Part shown: one piece after another, positions 8,182-17,694 of the stretch | Layout: every line of letters starts with the position of its first letter | How positions within the stretch are numbered: the first letter of the stretch is position 1 | NCBI RefSeq assembly: GCF_900188445.1 | Contig: NZ_FZOR01000047.1 | Coordinates: 1 to 61,068 of the forward strand | Direction: 5' to 3' | DNA: 61,068 bases | Source of the DNA: Actinomadura meyerae | GTDB lineage: Bacteria; Actinomycetota; Actinomycetes; Streptosporangiales; Streptosporangiaceae | Position numbers and translations under genes: made by a program | Notes under the pieces: model-generated | What the model was told of the DNA's origin: nothing | The model's database searches: none | What the model saw: the letters and a program-made list of their open reading frames with translations, nothing else

Positions 8182-8613
8182 ATGAGCACCGTTCCCGCGC
8201 CCACCCCGGAGCCGCCGCTGCACATCGGCCGCTGGCAGCTGCCGGGCGGGCGGATCTCGGCGGGCAGCGTCCGCGGCATCGTCCGCGGCGCGCTCCAGTC
8301 GTGGGGGCTCGGCCCGGCCGCGGCCGGCCTCGGCGACCGGGTGGCGCCGCTCGTCCAGGACCTCGTCGCGCGGGCGGCGACCCGCTGCCGCGGGCCGCTC
8401 GTCCTGCGGCTGGAGCTGCACCAGCCGGCGCGGCTGCTGCTGGGCGAGATCCACGACTCGGCCGACGAGCGGCCGGGGCGTGACGGGCCCGGGTCGCACC
8501 TCGCCGCGATCGCGATCACCTACGGCAGGCGGCTCGGCCGCGGCGGTTCCCCCGCCTGGTACACGCACGCCTTCGTGTGGCCGACCGTCCCCGCCCCGGC
8601 GGGCGGCGCCTGA
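8182..8613 (+). CDS. Degenerate ATP-binding (anti-sigma/GHKL-like) protein
   Basis: 143 residues. The layout resembles actinomycete SpoIIAB-like ATP-binding proteins: a helix WGLGPAAAGLGDRVAPLVQD where the N-box usually lies, then strands LVLRLELHQPARLLLGEIHD, and a C-terminal SPAWYTHAFVWPTV in place of the usual GKTVWFEL. The N-box asparagine and the glycine-rich G-boxes are missing, so ATP binding is doubtful. Start ATG with CGGAGAA upstream. It lies 30 bp before the MMPL gene on the same strand. It could equally be called hypothetical. Confidence 0.55.
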   Translation: MSTVPAPTPEPPLHIGRWQLPGGRISAGSVRGIVRGALQSWGLGPAAAGLGDRVAPLVQDLVARAATRCRGPLVLRLELHQPARLLLGEIHDSADERPGRDGPGSHLAAIAITYGRRLGRGGSPAWYTHAFVWPTVPAPAGGA

Positions 8614-8643
8614 CCGGCGCGCCCGCCCGGGGACGGCGGAAGG

Positions 8644-10749
8644 ATGTTTCGCCGGGCCCTGCGGGGAACACACGCGATCATGTCCGCATCGCGCGCCGCC
8701 CGCTGGGCCCTGCCCGTGGTGCTGCTCCTGGTCTGGCTCGTCATCGGCGGGACGCTCGGCCCGTACGCGGGCAAGCTCGGTGACGTCGCCACCAACGAGC
8801 AGTCGTCGTTCCTGCCGCAGAGCGCCGAGTCGACGCGGGTGCTGGACGAGGAGGCCGCGTTCGAGAACGACCGGACCATCCCGGCCATCGTGGTGTGGAC
8901 GGCCGAGGGCGGCAGGGTGTCGCCCGAGCAGCGCGCGGCGGCGCAGCAGGCGCTGGGGTCGCTGCGCGGCGTCCCGTTCGTCACCGGCACGCCCTCGCCC
9001 GTGGTGCCGTCGAAGGACGGGGCGGCGCTGACCGGCGTCGTCCAGGTGTCGTCCGACGTCGGTGAGAAGAGCGTCGACACCATCGACGGCATCCGCGGCG
9101 CGGCCGCGAAGGTTCCGGGGACGCGCGCCTTCGTCGGCGGGCCCGCCGCCACCCAGGCCGACCTCGCCGACGCGTTCTCCGGCGTCGACACCCTGCTGAT
9201 CGGCGTGGCGGTCATCGTCGTCCTGCTGATCCTCCTGCTGGTGTACCGCAGCGTGCTGCTGCCCTTCGTGATCATCTTCGGTTCGGTGTTCGCGCTCGGG
9301 CTGGCCTGCGGGATCGTCTACTACCTGGCGAAACGCGGCACGGTGACGGTGGACGGCCAGGTGCAGGGCATCCTGTCGATCCTCGTCATCGGCGCCTGCA
9401 CCGACTACGCGCTGCTGCTGTCGGCCCGGTTCCGCGAGGAGCTCGCCCGCGGCCTCGACCGGGTGGACGCGCTGCTGGCCGCGTGGCGCCGCTCCGCCGG
9501 AGCCATCGCCGCGAGCGCCGGCACCGTGGCCCTCGGCCTCATCGCCCTGCTGCTCAGCGACCTGTCGAACAACCGGGCGCTGGGGCCGGTCGGCGCCATC
9601 GGCATCGGCTGCGCGCTGCTCAGCGCGCTCACCTTCCTGCCCGCCGTGCTCGTCCTGCTGGGCCGGTCGGTCTACTGGCCCGCCCGCCCGCACCCCGACC
9701 GCGCCCGGGGCAACGGGCACCCGGTGTGGGAGCGGATCGCGCGGCTGCTGGCCCGCCACCCGCGCCGCGTGTGGGCCGCCTCCCTGCTCGTCCTGATCGC
9801 CTTCGCCGGCTTCATGCCGACGCTGCGCACGGAGGGCGTGCCGCTGAGCGAGACGTTCGTCGGGGAGGCGTCGTCGGTCACGGCGCAGGACGTCCTCAAC
9901 GAGCACTACCCGGGCGGGTCGGGCAACCCGGCGATCGTCCTCACCAATGCCGGGGCGCTGGAGCAGGTCGCCGGCACGGCGAGCCGCACGCAGGGCGTCT
10001 CGAACGTCGTCCCGCGCACGGAGGGCGGGGCGCCGCAAGTCGTGGACGGCCGCGCCCTCGTCGACGTCACGCTCTCCGCCGCCGCCGACAGCGCCGCCGC
10101 CCGCGCCACCGTCGAACGCCTGCGGGACGGCCTGCACGCGGTGCCCGGCGCCGACGCCCTCGTCGGCGGCTACACCGCGCAGCAGGCCGACACCCTCGCC
10201 GCCGCCGAACGCGACCGCACCGTCATCCTGCCGGTCGTCCTCGGCATCATCGTGGTGATCCTGGTGATGCTGCTGCGCTCCATCGCGATGCCGCTGCTGC
10301 TGGTCGCTACCGTCGCGCTCAACTACCTGGCGACCCTCGGCATCGCCGCGCTGGTCTTCCAGCACCTGCTCGGCTTCACCGCCACCGATCCGTCCGTGCC
10401 GCTCTACGGGTTCGTGTTCCTCGTCGCCCTCGGCGTCGACTACAACATCTTCCTGATGACCCGCGCGCGCGAGGAGTCGCTGAAGCACGGGCCGCGCGAA
10501 GGCGTCCTGCGCGGCCTCACCGCGACCGGCGGCGTCATCACCTCGGCGGGCGTGGTCCTCGCCGCCACCTTCGCCGCCCTCGTCGTGATCCCGCTGGCGT
10601 TCCTCGTGCAGATCGCGTTCATCGTCGCGTTCGGCGTGCTGATGGACACGCTCGTCGTCCGCTCGCTCCTGGTGCCGGCGCTCGTCCGCGACGCGGGCCC
10701 GTACGCGTGGTGGCCGGGCGCCCTGTACCGGTGGCGGCCGGAACGCTGA
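8644..10749 (+). CDS. MMPL family (RND superfamily) membrane transporter
   Basis: 701 residues with the two-fold MMPL plan: one membrane helix near 20-35, an extracellular domain, then five helices (about 180-340), repeated with a helix near 380, a second extracellular domain and helices from about 520 to 690. The signature ACTDYALLLSARFREEL lies in the first half and the matching LGVDYNIFLMTRAREES in the second. Such pumps move lipids or hydrophobic metabolites using the proton gradient. No lipid biosynthesis genes adjoin it, so the cargo is unknown. An ATG at 8680 with GGGGAA upstream is an alternative start. Confidence 0.9.
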   Translation: MFRRALRGTHAIMSASRAARWALPVVLLLVWLVIGGTLGPYAGKLGDVATNEQSSFLPQSAESTRVLDEEAAFENDRTIPAIVVWTAEGGRVSPEQRAAAQQALGSLRGVPFVTGTPSPVVPSKDGAALTGVVQVSSDVGEKSVDTIDGIRGAAAKVPGTRAFVGGPAATQADLADAFSGVDTLLIGVAVIVVLLILLLVYRSVLLPFVIIFGSVFALGLACGIVYYLAKRGTVTVDGQVQGILSILVIGACTDYALLLSARFREELARGLDRVDALLAAWRRSAGAIAASAGTVALGLIALLLSDLSNNRALGPVGAIGIGCALLSALTFLPAVLVLLGRSVYWPARPHPDRARGNGHPVWERIARLLARHPRRVWAASLLVLIAFAGFMPTLRTEGVPLSETFVGEASSVTAQDVLNEHYPGGSGNPAIVLTNAGALEQVAGTASRTQGVSNVVPRTEGGAPQVVDGRALVDVTLSAAADSAAARATVERLRDGLHAVPGADALVGGYTAQQADTLAAAERDRTVILPVVLGIIVVILVMLLRSIAMPLLLVATVALNYLATLGIAALVFQHLLGFTATDPSVPLYGFVFLVALGVDYNIFLMTRAREESLKHGPREGVLRGLTATGGVITSAGVVLAATFAALVVIPLAFLVQIAFIVAFGVLMDTLVVRSLLVPALVRDAGPYAWWPGALYRWRPER

Positions 10750-10770
10750 AACGCGGCGGCGACGCCGGAA

Positions 10771-10787
10771 CCCGGCGGGACGCCGGG
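10771..10787 (+). terminator. Hairpin after the MMPL gene
   Basis: CCCGGCG and CGCCGGG form a perfect 7-bp stem with loop GGA, 22 bp after the MMPL stop and before the nar operon. There is no T-tract, as is common in this GC range. Confidence 0.5.
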
Positions 10788-10919
10788 CCGCGGGGCGGTT
10801 GTTCATGTTCGGCCCCAGGTTCGGTATAGGGGACGGCCGGGCGGTTGGGGAGGGCACGGGCTCGGGTAGGCGCTTGATCGCGTACGCAATCCCGGGGGCC
10901 GCGAGGCGAGGTGGTCGGC

Positions 10920-13900
10920 ATGGCATCGGACCGCAGGTTGCTCGCACCCCTGCTGCCCATGGGCGAGCCCGTCGAGGGGCTGCTGCGGGGCGCGCAGTTC
11001 TTCGTGCCGGGGAAGCCGTCCGGGGACTACCGGGAGGTGCACCGCGCGGGCGGGCGCGGTGCCGAGGAGTTCTACCGGGAGCGGTGGCGGCACGACAAGG
11101 AGGTCCGGTCCACGCACGGCGTGAACTGCACGGGGTCGTGCTCGTGGAAGGTGTACGTCAAGGACGGCCTCATCACCTGGGAGACGCAGGAGACCGACTA
11201 CCCGTCGGTGGGGCCCGACTCGCCGGAGTACGAGCCGCGCGGCTGCCCGCGCGGGGCGTCGTTCTCCTGGTACACCTACTCGCCGTCGCGGGTGCGGTAC
11301 CCGTACGTGCGCGGGCCACTGCTCGCGCTGTGGCGGGAGGCGCGCCGCCGGACGGGCGACCCCGTGGCCGCCTGGGCGGAGATCACCGGCGACCCGGACC
11401 GGACGGCCGCCTACAAGGGGGCGCGGGGCAAGGGCGGTTTCGTGCGGTCGTCGTGGCCGGAGGTCACCGAGCTGATCGCCGCCGCCCACGTGCACACCGT
11501 CAAGGAGTACGGCCCGGACCGGGTGGTGGGGTTCTCGCCGATCCCCGCGATGTCGATGGTGTCGTACGCGGCGGGCACCCGGTTCCTGTCCATGATCGGC
11601 GGGACGGTGCTGTCGTTCTACGACTGGTACGCCGACCTGCCGATCGCGTCGCCGCAGGTGTACGGGGACCAGACCGACGTGCCCGAGTCGGGCGACTGGT
11701 GGAACGCGTCCTACCTGGTGATCTGGGGCACGAACCTGCCGATCACCCGGACGCCGGATGCGCACTTCATGACCGAGGCCCGGTACCGGGGGCAGAAGGT
11801 CGTGGTCGTCTCCCCGGACTTCTCCGACCACACCAAGTTCGCGGACGACTGGCTCGCGGCGGCGCCCGGCACGGACGGCGCGCTCGCGATGGCGATGGGC
11901 CATGTGGTGCTCACCGAGTTCTTCCGCGACCGGCAGGTGCCGTACTTCACCGAGTACGTGAAGACCTACACCGACCTGCCGTTCCTGGTGACGCTCGAAG
12001 AGCACGGGGACGCCGTCCGTCCCGGCAGGTTCCTCACGGCCGGCGAGCTGGGGGACACCGGCGAGGGCGCCGCGCACAAACCCGTGCTGCTCGACGCGAG
12101 GACAGGCGAGCCGGTCGCCCCGAACGGGACCCTGGGATTCCGCTACACCGAGTCGGGGCAGGGCCGCTGGAACCTTGAGCTGGGCGACGTCGACCCGGTA
12201 CTCACCCTGTACGGGCGGCACGAGGACGCACGGCCGGTCGATCTGCCCCGCTTCGACATCGGGGAGACCGAGGGCGGCTCGGTCATGCGGCGCGGGGTCC
12301 CGGTCGCGCGGGTCGGCGGGCGGCTGGTGACGACGGTGTTCGATTTGCTGATGGCGCAGTACGCGGTCCCGCGCGACGGGCTTCCCGGCGAGTGGCCGGA
12401 CGGGTACGGCGACGCCGCCCACCCGTACACGCCCGCGTGGCAGGAGCGGATCACGTCCGTTCCGGCCGCGGCGGCCGAGCGGGTGGCGCGGGAGTTCGCG
12501 CGCAACGCCGAGCTGTCGCGCGGCCGGTCGATGATCTGCATGGGCGGCGGGACGAACCACTGGTACCACTCCGACCAGATCTACCGGGCGTTCTTCACGC
12601 TGACGATGCTGTGCGGCTGCCAGGGCGTGAACGGCGGCGGCTGGGCCCACTACGTCGGGCAGGAGAAGGTGCGGCCGCTGACCGGATGGCAGCAGGCGGC
12701 GTTCGCGCTGGACTGGCAGCGCCCGACCCGGCACATGACGGGCACGTCGTTCTTCTACCTGCACACCGACCAGTGGCGGTACGAGACGTTCGGGCCGGGG
12801 GAGATGGCCGGGCCGCTCAGCCGGGGCCTGTTCCAGGGCCGGACGTTCGCCGACTGCGTGGCGCAGGCGTCCCGGCTGGGGTGGACGCCGTCGCATCCGG
12901 GGTTCGACCGCAACCCGCTCGACCTCGCCGACGAGGCCGCGGCGGCGGGACGTCCCGTCGCGGATCATGTCGTCGGCGAGCTGAAGGCGGGACGGCTGCG
13001 GTTCGCCTGCGAGGACCCGGACGCGCCGCGGAACTGGCCCCGCGTGATGACGATCTGGCGGGCGAACGTCCTCGGCTCGTCCGGCAAGGGCATGGAGTAC
13101 TTCATGCGGCACCTGCTCGGCACGGACGACGCCGTCCGGGCCGCGGAGTCGCCGCCCGAACTGCGTCCCGCCGAGGTGGCCTGGCGGGACGAGGCGCCGC
13201 GCGGCAAGCTCGACCTGCTCACCACGATCGACTTCCGGATGACGAGTTCGTGCACGTACGCGGACGTCGTCCTCCCGGCGGCGACCTGGTACGAGAAGCA
13301 CGACCTGTCCAGCACCGACATGCACCCGTTCGTGCACTCGTTCAACCCGGCGATCGCGCCGCCGTGGGAGTCGCGCACCGACTTCGACGCGTTCCGGCTC
13401 ATCGCCGAGGAGTTCTCCCGGCTCGCCGCCGACCACCTCGGCACCCGCACCGACGTGGTCCCGGTGCCGCTGATGCACGACAGCCCGGACGAGACCGCGC
13501 AGCCCGGCGGCCGCGTCCTCGACTGGAGGACGGGCGAATGCGAGCCCGTGCCCGGCGTGACCATGCCGCGCCTCGTGACGATCGAACGCGACTACGCGGC
13601 GGTCGCCGAGAAGATGGCCGCGCTCGGCCCGCTGGTCGAGACGCTCGGCACGTCCACCAAGGGCGTCTCGGTGGTGCCGTCCGAGGCGGTCGCCTACCTG
13701 CGCGAGACCAACGGGGTCGTGCGCGGCGGCGCGGGCGACGGGCGTCCCTCCCTGGCGCAGGACCTGCACATGGCCGAGGCGATCCTCGCGCTGTCCGGCA
13801 CCACGAACGGGCACATCGCCATGCAGGGCTGGCGCGACCTGGAGAAGCGGACGGGCGTCGCCTTCGCCGACCTCGGCGAGGAGCGCGCCGGGGAGCGCAT

Positions 13901-14624
13901 CTCCTTCAGCGACACGGTGGTGCAGCCGCGCCCGGTCTTCGCCAGCCCCGAATGGTCCGGCATCGAGTCGGGCGGGCGCCGGTACTCGCCGTTCACCGTC
14001 AACGTCGAGCGCAAGAAGCCCTGGCACACGCTGACCGGGCGGATGCACTTCTTCCTCGACCACGACTGGATCCACGAGTACGGCGAGGCGCTCCCGGCGT
14101 ACCGGCCGCCGCTGACCTACGCGCGCCACTACGCCGGCGAGCTGGGGATGCGCGAGGAGGGGCGGCCCGAGGTCACCGTCCGGTACCTCACGCCGCACTC
14201 CAAATGGTCGATCCACTCCGAGTACCAGGACAACCTGCACATGCTGCGGCTGTTCCGGGGCGGGCCGGTCATCTGGATGAGCCCCGCCGACGCCGCGGCG
14301 ATCGGCGTGCGCGACAACGACTGGATCGAGGCGTACAACCGCAACGGCGTCGTCGCCTGCCGGGCCGTCGTCACGCACCGGATGCCGCGCGGCACCGCCT
14401 TCATGTACCACGCGATGGACCGGCACCTGATGACGCCGAAGTCGGAGATCTCCGGCTGGCACGGCGGCTCCGACAACTCCCTCACCCGGCTCGTGGTGAA
14501 ACCGACGCACCTGATCGGCGGCTACGGCCAGTTCAGCTACGGGTTCAACTACTACGGCCCGACCGGCAGCCAGCGCGACGAGGTCGCCGTGATCCGCAGG
14601 CGGTCCCAGGAGGTGCGGTTCTGA
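10920..14624 (+). CDS. narG: Respiratory nitrate reductase alpha subunit NarG
   Basis: 1234 residues, the size of membrane-bound NarG. The N-terminal FS0 iron-sulfur ligands are H66, C70, C74 and C109 (HGVNCTGSCSWK, later RGCPRG). The molybdenum ligand is Asp235 in SFYDWYADLPIASPQ. The C-terminal molybdopterin-binding domain is complete, with YNRNGVVACRAVVTHRMPRG. It reduces nitrate to nitrite on the cytoplasmic face and takes electrons through NarH and NarI from menaquinol. ATG at 10920 is preferred over GTG at 10911 because GAGGTGG then lies 5 bp upstream. It overlaps narH by one base (TGATG). I found no convincing FNR-like box upstream. Confidence 0.97.
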   Translation: MASDRRLLAPLLPMGEPVEGLLRGAQFFVPGKPSGDYREVHRAGGRGAEEFYRERWRHDKEVRSTHGVNCTGSCSWKVYVKDGLITWETQETDYPSVGPDSPEYEPRGCPRGASFSWYTYSPSRVRYPYVRGPLLALWREARRRTGDPVAAWAEITGDPDRTAAYKGARGKGGFVRSSWPEVTELIAAAHVHTVKEYGPDRVVGFSPIPAMSMVSYAAGTRFLSMIGGTVLSFYDWYADLPIASPQVYGDQTDVPESGDWWNASYLVIWGTNLPITRTPDAHFMTEARYRGQKVVVVSPDFSDHTKFADDWLAAAPGTDGALAMAMGHVVLTEFFRDRQVPYFTEYVKTYTDLPFLVTLEEHGDAVRPGRFLTAGELGDTGEGAAHKPVLLDARTGEPVAPNGTLGFRYTESGQGRWNLELGDVDPVLTLYGRHEDARPVDLPRFDIGETEGGSVMRRGVPVARVGGRLVTTVFDLLMAQYAVPRDGLPGEWPDGYGDAAHPYTPAWQERITSVPAAAAERVAREFARNAELSRGRSMICMGGGTNHWYHSDQIYRAFFTLTMLCGCQGVNGGGWAHYVGQEKVRPLTGWQQAAFALDWQRPTRHMTGTSFFYLHTDQWRYETFGPGEMAGPLSRGLFQGRTFADCVAQASRLGWTPSHPGFDRNPLDLADEAAAAGRPVADHVVGELKAGRLRFACEDPDAPRNWPRVMTIWRANVLGSSGKGMEYFMRHLLGTDDAVRAAESPPELRPAEVAWRDEAPRGKLDLLTTIDFRMTSSCTYADVVLPAATWYEKHDLSSTDMHPFVHSFNPAIAPPWESRTDFDAFRLIAEEFSRLAADHLGTRTDVVPVPLMHDSPDETAQPGGRVLDWRTGECEPVPGVTMPRLVTIERDYAAVAEKMAALGPLVETLGTSTKGVSVVPSEAVAYLRETNGVVRGGAGDGRPSLAQDLHMAEAILALSGTTNGHIAMQGWRDLEKRTGVAFADLGEERAGERISFSDTVVQPRPVFASPEWSGIESGGRRYSPFTVNVERKKPWHTLTGRMHFFLDHDWIHEYGEALPAYRPPLTYARHYAGELGMREEGRPEVTVRYLTPHSKWSIHSEYQDNLHMLRLFRGGPVIWMSPADAAAIGVRDNDWIEAYNRNGVVACRAVVTHRMPRGTAFMYHAMDRHLMTPKSEISGWHGGSDNSLTRLVVKPTHLIGGYGQFSYGFNYYGPTGSQRDEVAVIRRRSQEVRF

Positions 14625-16312
14625 TGCGTCCCATGGCGCAGGTCGCGATGGTGATGAACCTCGACAAGTGCATCGGCTGCCACACCTGCTCGGTCACCTG
14701 CAAGCAGACCTGGACCAACCGTCCCGGCACCGAGTACGTGTACTTCAACAACGTCGAGACCAAGCCCGGCCTCGGCTACCCGCGCCGGTACGAGGACCAG
14801 CATCAGTGGAAGGGCGGCTGGGCGCTCGACGGCAAGGGGCGGCTCCAGCTCAAGGCGGGCGGGCGGCTGCGCAGGCTGCTGTCCATCTTCTACAACCCGG
14901 ACCTGCCGACGATCGACGACTACGGCGACCCGTGGACCTACGACTACCAGACCGTGATCGACGCCCCGCTCGGCACGCAGAACCCGAGCGCGCACTCCAT
15001 CTCCGCGCTCACCGGCCGCGACATGTCGCCCCGCTGGGGAAGCAACTGGGACGACGACCTCGCGGGCGCCCCCGAGCACGCCCTCGCCGACCCCGACCTC
15101 GCCGGCATCGAGGACCGGGTCAGGATGGAGTTCGAGCGGGTCTTCATGTTCTACCTGCCGCGCATCTGCGAGCACTGCCTCAACCCGTCCTGCGTCGCGT
15201 CCTGCCCGTCCGGCGCGATGTACAAGCGGGCGGAGGACGGCATCGTCCTCGTCGACCAGGACCGGTGCCGCGGCTGGCGGTTCTGCGTGTCCGGCTGCCC
15301 GTACAAGAAGGTCTACTTCAACCACCGCACCGGCAAGGCGGAGAAGTGCACGCTGTGCTTCCCGCGCATCGAGGGCGGGCAGCCCACCATCTGCGCCGAG
15401 ACCTGCGTCGGGCGGCTCCGCTACCTCGGGCTGTTCCTCTATGACGCCGACAGGGTCACCGAGGCCGCGGCGACACCGGACGAGCAGGATCTGTACGAGG
15501 CGCAGCTGTCGCTGTTCCTCGACCCGGACGACCCGGAGGTGCGGCGGGCGGCGGCCGAGGCGGGCATCCCCGCCGACTGGATCGACGCCGCGCGCCGCTC
15601 CCCGGTGTACTCGCTGGCCGTCCGGCACCGGGTGGCGCTGCCGCTGCATCCGGAGTACCGGACGATGCCGATGGTCTGGTACATCCCGCCGCTGTCCCCG
15701 GTCGCCGACGTCGCCCACTCCGCCGGGTACGGCGACGCCGACCCCGACCGCGTGTTCGCCACCATCGACGAGCTGCGCATCCCCGTCGAGTACCTCGCCA
15801 ACCTGTTCACGGCGGGGGAGACGGAGAGCGTCCGCGGCGTGCTGCGCAAGCTCGCCGCCGTCCGCGCCGTGCAGCGCGCCGGGCAGCTCGGGCTCGACCT
15901 GGCGGAGGACCTGCCCGCGTCCGTCGGGTCCACCCCGGAGGAGCTGGACGACCTGTACCGCCTCCTCGCCATCGCCAAGTACGAGGACCGCTACGTCATC
16001 CCGAAGGCCCACGCCGAGGACGCCGGACGGCTCATGGCCCAGCACGAGCAGCTCTTCTGCAGCCTGGACGGGGACGGCGGCCCCGGCATGGGCGGGCACG
16101 GGCCGCCCGAGAGTGTCGAGAGCTTCCATCCGGGTGAGGTGCGCGGCGGCGCGGGCACGTTCCGGGGCGGCGACGGCAGGACGCACTTCAACCTGCTCGG
16201 CTGGGACGGGCGCGGCGACGCCCCGCACCTCTTCCCGGAAGGCCCGCACCCCGAAGGCCCGCAGCTGTTCCCCGAAGCCCCGCACCCCTTCCCCGAAGGC
16301 GAGACCCCGTGA
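14624..16312 (+). CDS. narH: Respiratory nitrate reductase beta subunit NarH
   Basis: 562 residues. Four cysteine clusters: C16-C19-C22-C26 (CIGCHTCSVTC), CEHCLNPSCVASCPSGAM, CRGWRFCVSGCPYKK and CTLCFPRIEGG with CAETCVGRLRYLG. In the third, Trp replaces the second cysteine, which in NarH gives the single [3Fe-4S] centre beside three [4Fe-4S]. The subunit carries electrons between NarI hemes and NarG. The last 28 residues or so are a Pro/Glu/Phe-rich repeat (PEGPHPEGPQLFPEAPHPFP) made by a short GC-rich DNA repeat at about 16228-16305, an extension that looks dispensable. ATG overlaps the narG stop. The narJ start overlaps its end by 4 bp. Confidence 0.97.
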   Translation: MRPMAQVAMVMNLDKCIGCHTCSVTCKQTWTNRPGTEYVYFNNVETKPGLGYPRRYEDQHQWKGGWALDGKGRLQLKAGGRLRRLLSIFYNPDLPTIDDYGDPWTYDYQTVIDAPLGTQNPSAHSISALTGRDMSPRWGSNWDDDLAGAPEHALADPDLAGIEDRVRMEFERVFMFYLPRICEHCLNPSCVASCPSGAMYKRAEDGIVLVDQDRCRGWRFCVSGCPYKKVYFNHRTGKAEKCTLCFPRIEGGQPTICAETCVGRLRYLGLFLYDADRVTEAAATPDEQDLYEAQLSLFLDPDDPEVRRAAAEAGIPADWIDAARRSPVYSLAVRHRVALPLHPEYRTMPMVWYIPPLSPVADVAHSAGYGDADPDRVFATIDELRIPVEYLANLFTAGETESVRGVLRKLAAVRAVQRAGQLGLDLAEDLPASVGSTPEELDDLYRLLAIAKYEDRYVIPKAHAEDAGRLMAQHEQLFCSLDGDGGPGMGGHGPPESVESFHPGEVRGGAGTFRGGDGRTHFNLLGWDGRGDAPHLFPEGPHPEGPQLFPEAPHPFPEGETP

Positions 16313-16941
16313 GCGGCGCGGCGGGCCAGGTGTACAAGCTCGCCTCCGTCCTGCTCCAGTACCCGACGGTGGCGCTGTTCGAAGGGCTCGACCGGCTCGA
16401 CGCCGCCGCGGCCGGGACCCGGCCGAAGGCGTCCCGCGAGGCGTTCGCGCGGTTCCTCCGCTGGCTGCGCGCCACCGAGCCGACCGAGGTCGCGCAGCAC
16501 TACGTCGAGACGTTCGACCTGCGGCGCCGCTGCGCGCTCTACCTCACCTACGCCCGGCACGGCGACACCCGAGAGCGCGGGATGGCGCTGCTGTCGATCA
16601 AGACGGCGTACCGGGTCGCGGGGTTCGCGCCGTGCGAGGACGAGCTGCCCGACTACCTGCCGCTCGTCCTCGACTTCGCCGCGCTCGCCCCGGACGGCGA
16701 GCGGCTGCTCCGCCGGCACCGCGCCGACCTCGAACTGCTCCGCACCGCCCTGCACGACGCGGGCACCCCCTACGCCGGCCTCGTCGAGGCGGTGTGCGCG
16801 CGGCTGCCGCACCCCGGCCGCCGCGACCTCGCGCTCGTCCGCCGGATGCGGGAGAAGGGTCCCCCCGAGGAGCGGGTGGGGCTCGCGCCGTTCGCCCCGC
16901 CGCAGTACCTGGACGGAACCGGAGCGGGGGCTCGGCGATGA
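16309..16941 (+). CDS. narJ: Nitrate reductase molybdenum cofactor assembly chaperone NarJ
   Basis: 210 residues, all helical, in the NarJ/TorD chaperone family. Recognisable parts are YKLASVLLQYPTVALFEGLD, HYVETFDLRRRCALYLTYARHGDTRERG and the family's DELPDYLPLVLDFAA. NarJ binds apo-NarG, helps insert the molybdenum cofactor and FS0 cluster, and keeps NarGH from docking early; it is not part of the mature enzyme. It starts at a GTG inside the narH stop (GTGA) and overlaps narI by 4 bp (ATGA), so the set is translationally coupled. Confidence 0.95.
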   Translation: MSGAAGQVYKLASVLLQYPTVALFEGLDRLDAAAAGTRPKASREAFARFLRWLRATEPTEVAQHYVETFDLRRRCALYLTYARHGDTRERGMALLSIKTAYRVAGFAPCEDELPDYLPLVLDFAALAPDGERLLRRHRADLELLRTALHDAGTPYAGLVEAVCARLPHPGRRDLALVRRMREKGPPEERVGLAPFAPPQYLDGTGAGARR

Positions 16942-17693
16942 CCGGACCGATGACCAGCGGCGACCTGTGGTGGTGGGTGATCCTGCCCTACGCGGCCATG
17001 ATCGTGTTCGTGGTGGGGCACATCTGGCGGTGGCGCTACGACCAGTTCGGCTGGACGTCCCGCTCCACCCAGCTCCAGGAGCGCCGCCTGCTCAAATGGG
17101 GCGCGCCGCTGTTCCACTACGCCACGTTCGCCGCCATCGCGGGGCACGTCATCGGCATCCTCATCCCGAAGTCGGTCACCGAGTGGCTCGGCATCCCCGA
17201 GCGCGCCTACACGCTGTTCTCCGGCATCGCCGGGTCGGTCGCGGCGATCGGCGTCCTGATCGGCGCGGGCATCCTGATCTTCCGGCGGATGGGGGTGCCG
17301 CGCGTCCGGGCGACGACCAGCGCCGTCGACTACGTGGCGCTGGTCCTGCTCGGCATCATCAGCGTGCTCGGCATCTACCTGACGCTCGGCGTGCAGCAGT
17401 TCGGCGGCGGCTACGACTACCGCGACACGGTGTCCCCGTGGTTCCGCAGCCTGTTCGCGGGCTCCCCGGACCACCGCGCGATCGCCGCCGCGCCGATCAT
17501 GTACCAGGTGCACGCCACCGCCGCCTGGATGATCTTCGCGGTGTGGCCGTTCAGCCGGCTCGTCCACGCGTGGAGCATCCCGGTGTGGTACCTGTGGCGG
17601 CCCTACGTCGTCTACCGGGAGCGCCGCGCCGCCCCGCCGCCCGAACCGGGGACCGGCGGCCGGAAGTGGCGCAAGATCGGCGTACCTTACTGA
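16938..17693 (+). CDS. narI: Respiratory nitrate reductase gamma subunit NarI (cytochrome b)
   Basis: 251 residues with five membrane helices. The heme ligand pairs are seen with NarI spacing: H60 and H70 (FHYATFAAIAGH), and H192 and H210 (VHATAAWMIFAVWPF to LVHAW). The subunit takes electrons from menaquinol, anchors NarGH and releases protons outside. The C-terminus is a short basic and Pro-rich tail. Its stop is 1 bp before the GTG of the TDT transporter, so that gene belongs to the operon. Confidence 0.96.
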   Translation: MTGPMTSGDLWWWVILPYAAMIVFVVGHIWRWRYDQFGWTSRSTQLQERRLLKWGAPLFHYATFAAIAGHVIGILIPKSVTEWLGIPERAYTLFSGIAGSVAAIGVLIGAGILIFRRMGVPRVRATTSAVDYVALVLLGIISVLGIYLTLGVQQFGGGYDYRDTVSPWFRSLFAGSPDHRAIAAAPIMYQVHATAAWMIFAVWPFSRLVHAWSIPVWYLWRPYVVYRERRAAPPPEPGTGGRKWRKIGVPY

Positions 17694-17694
17694 T

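Noticed and set aside
10750..10919. FNR- or NarL-type box before narG
   Set aside because: TTGATCGCGTACGCAAT is only loosely symmetric and does not match TTGAT-N4-ATCAA. No good -35/-10 pair either.
8164..10947. Long minus-strand open frame opposite the MMPL gene
   Set aside because: Asp/Glu/Arg-rich low-complexity translation with no motifs; the real gene is on the plus strand.
10803..14510. Very long minus-strand open frame opposite narG
   Set aside because: It mirrors narG codon for codon, is rich in Arg, Val and Pro, and shows no protein family. A GC-bias shadow.
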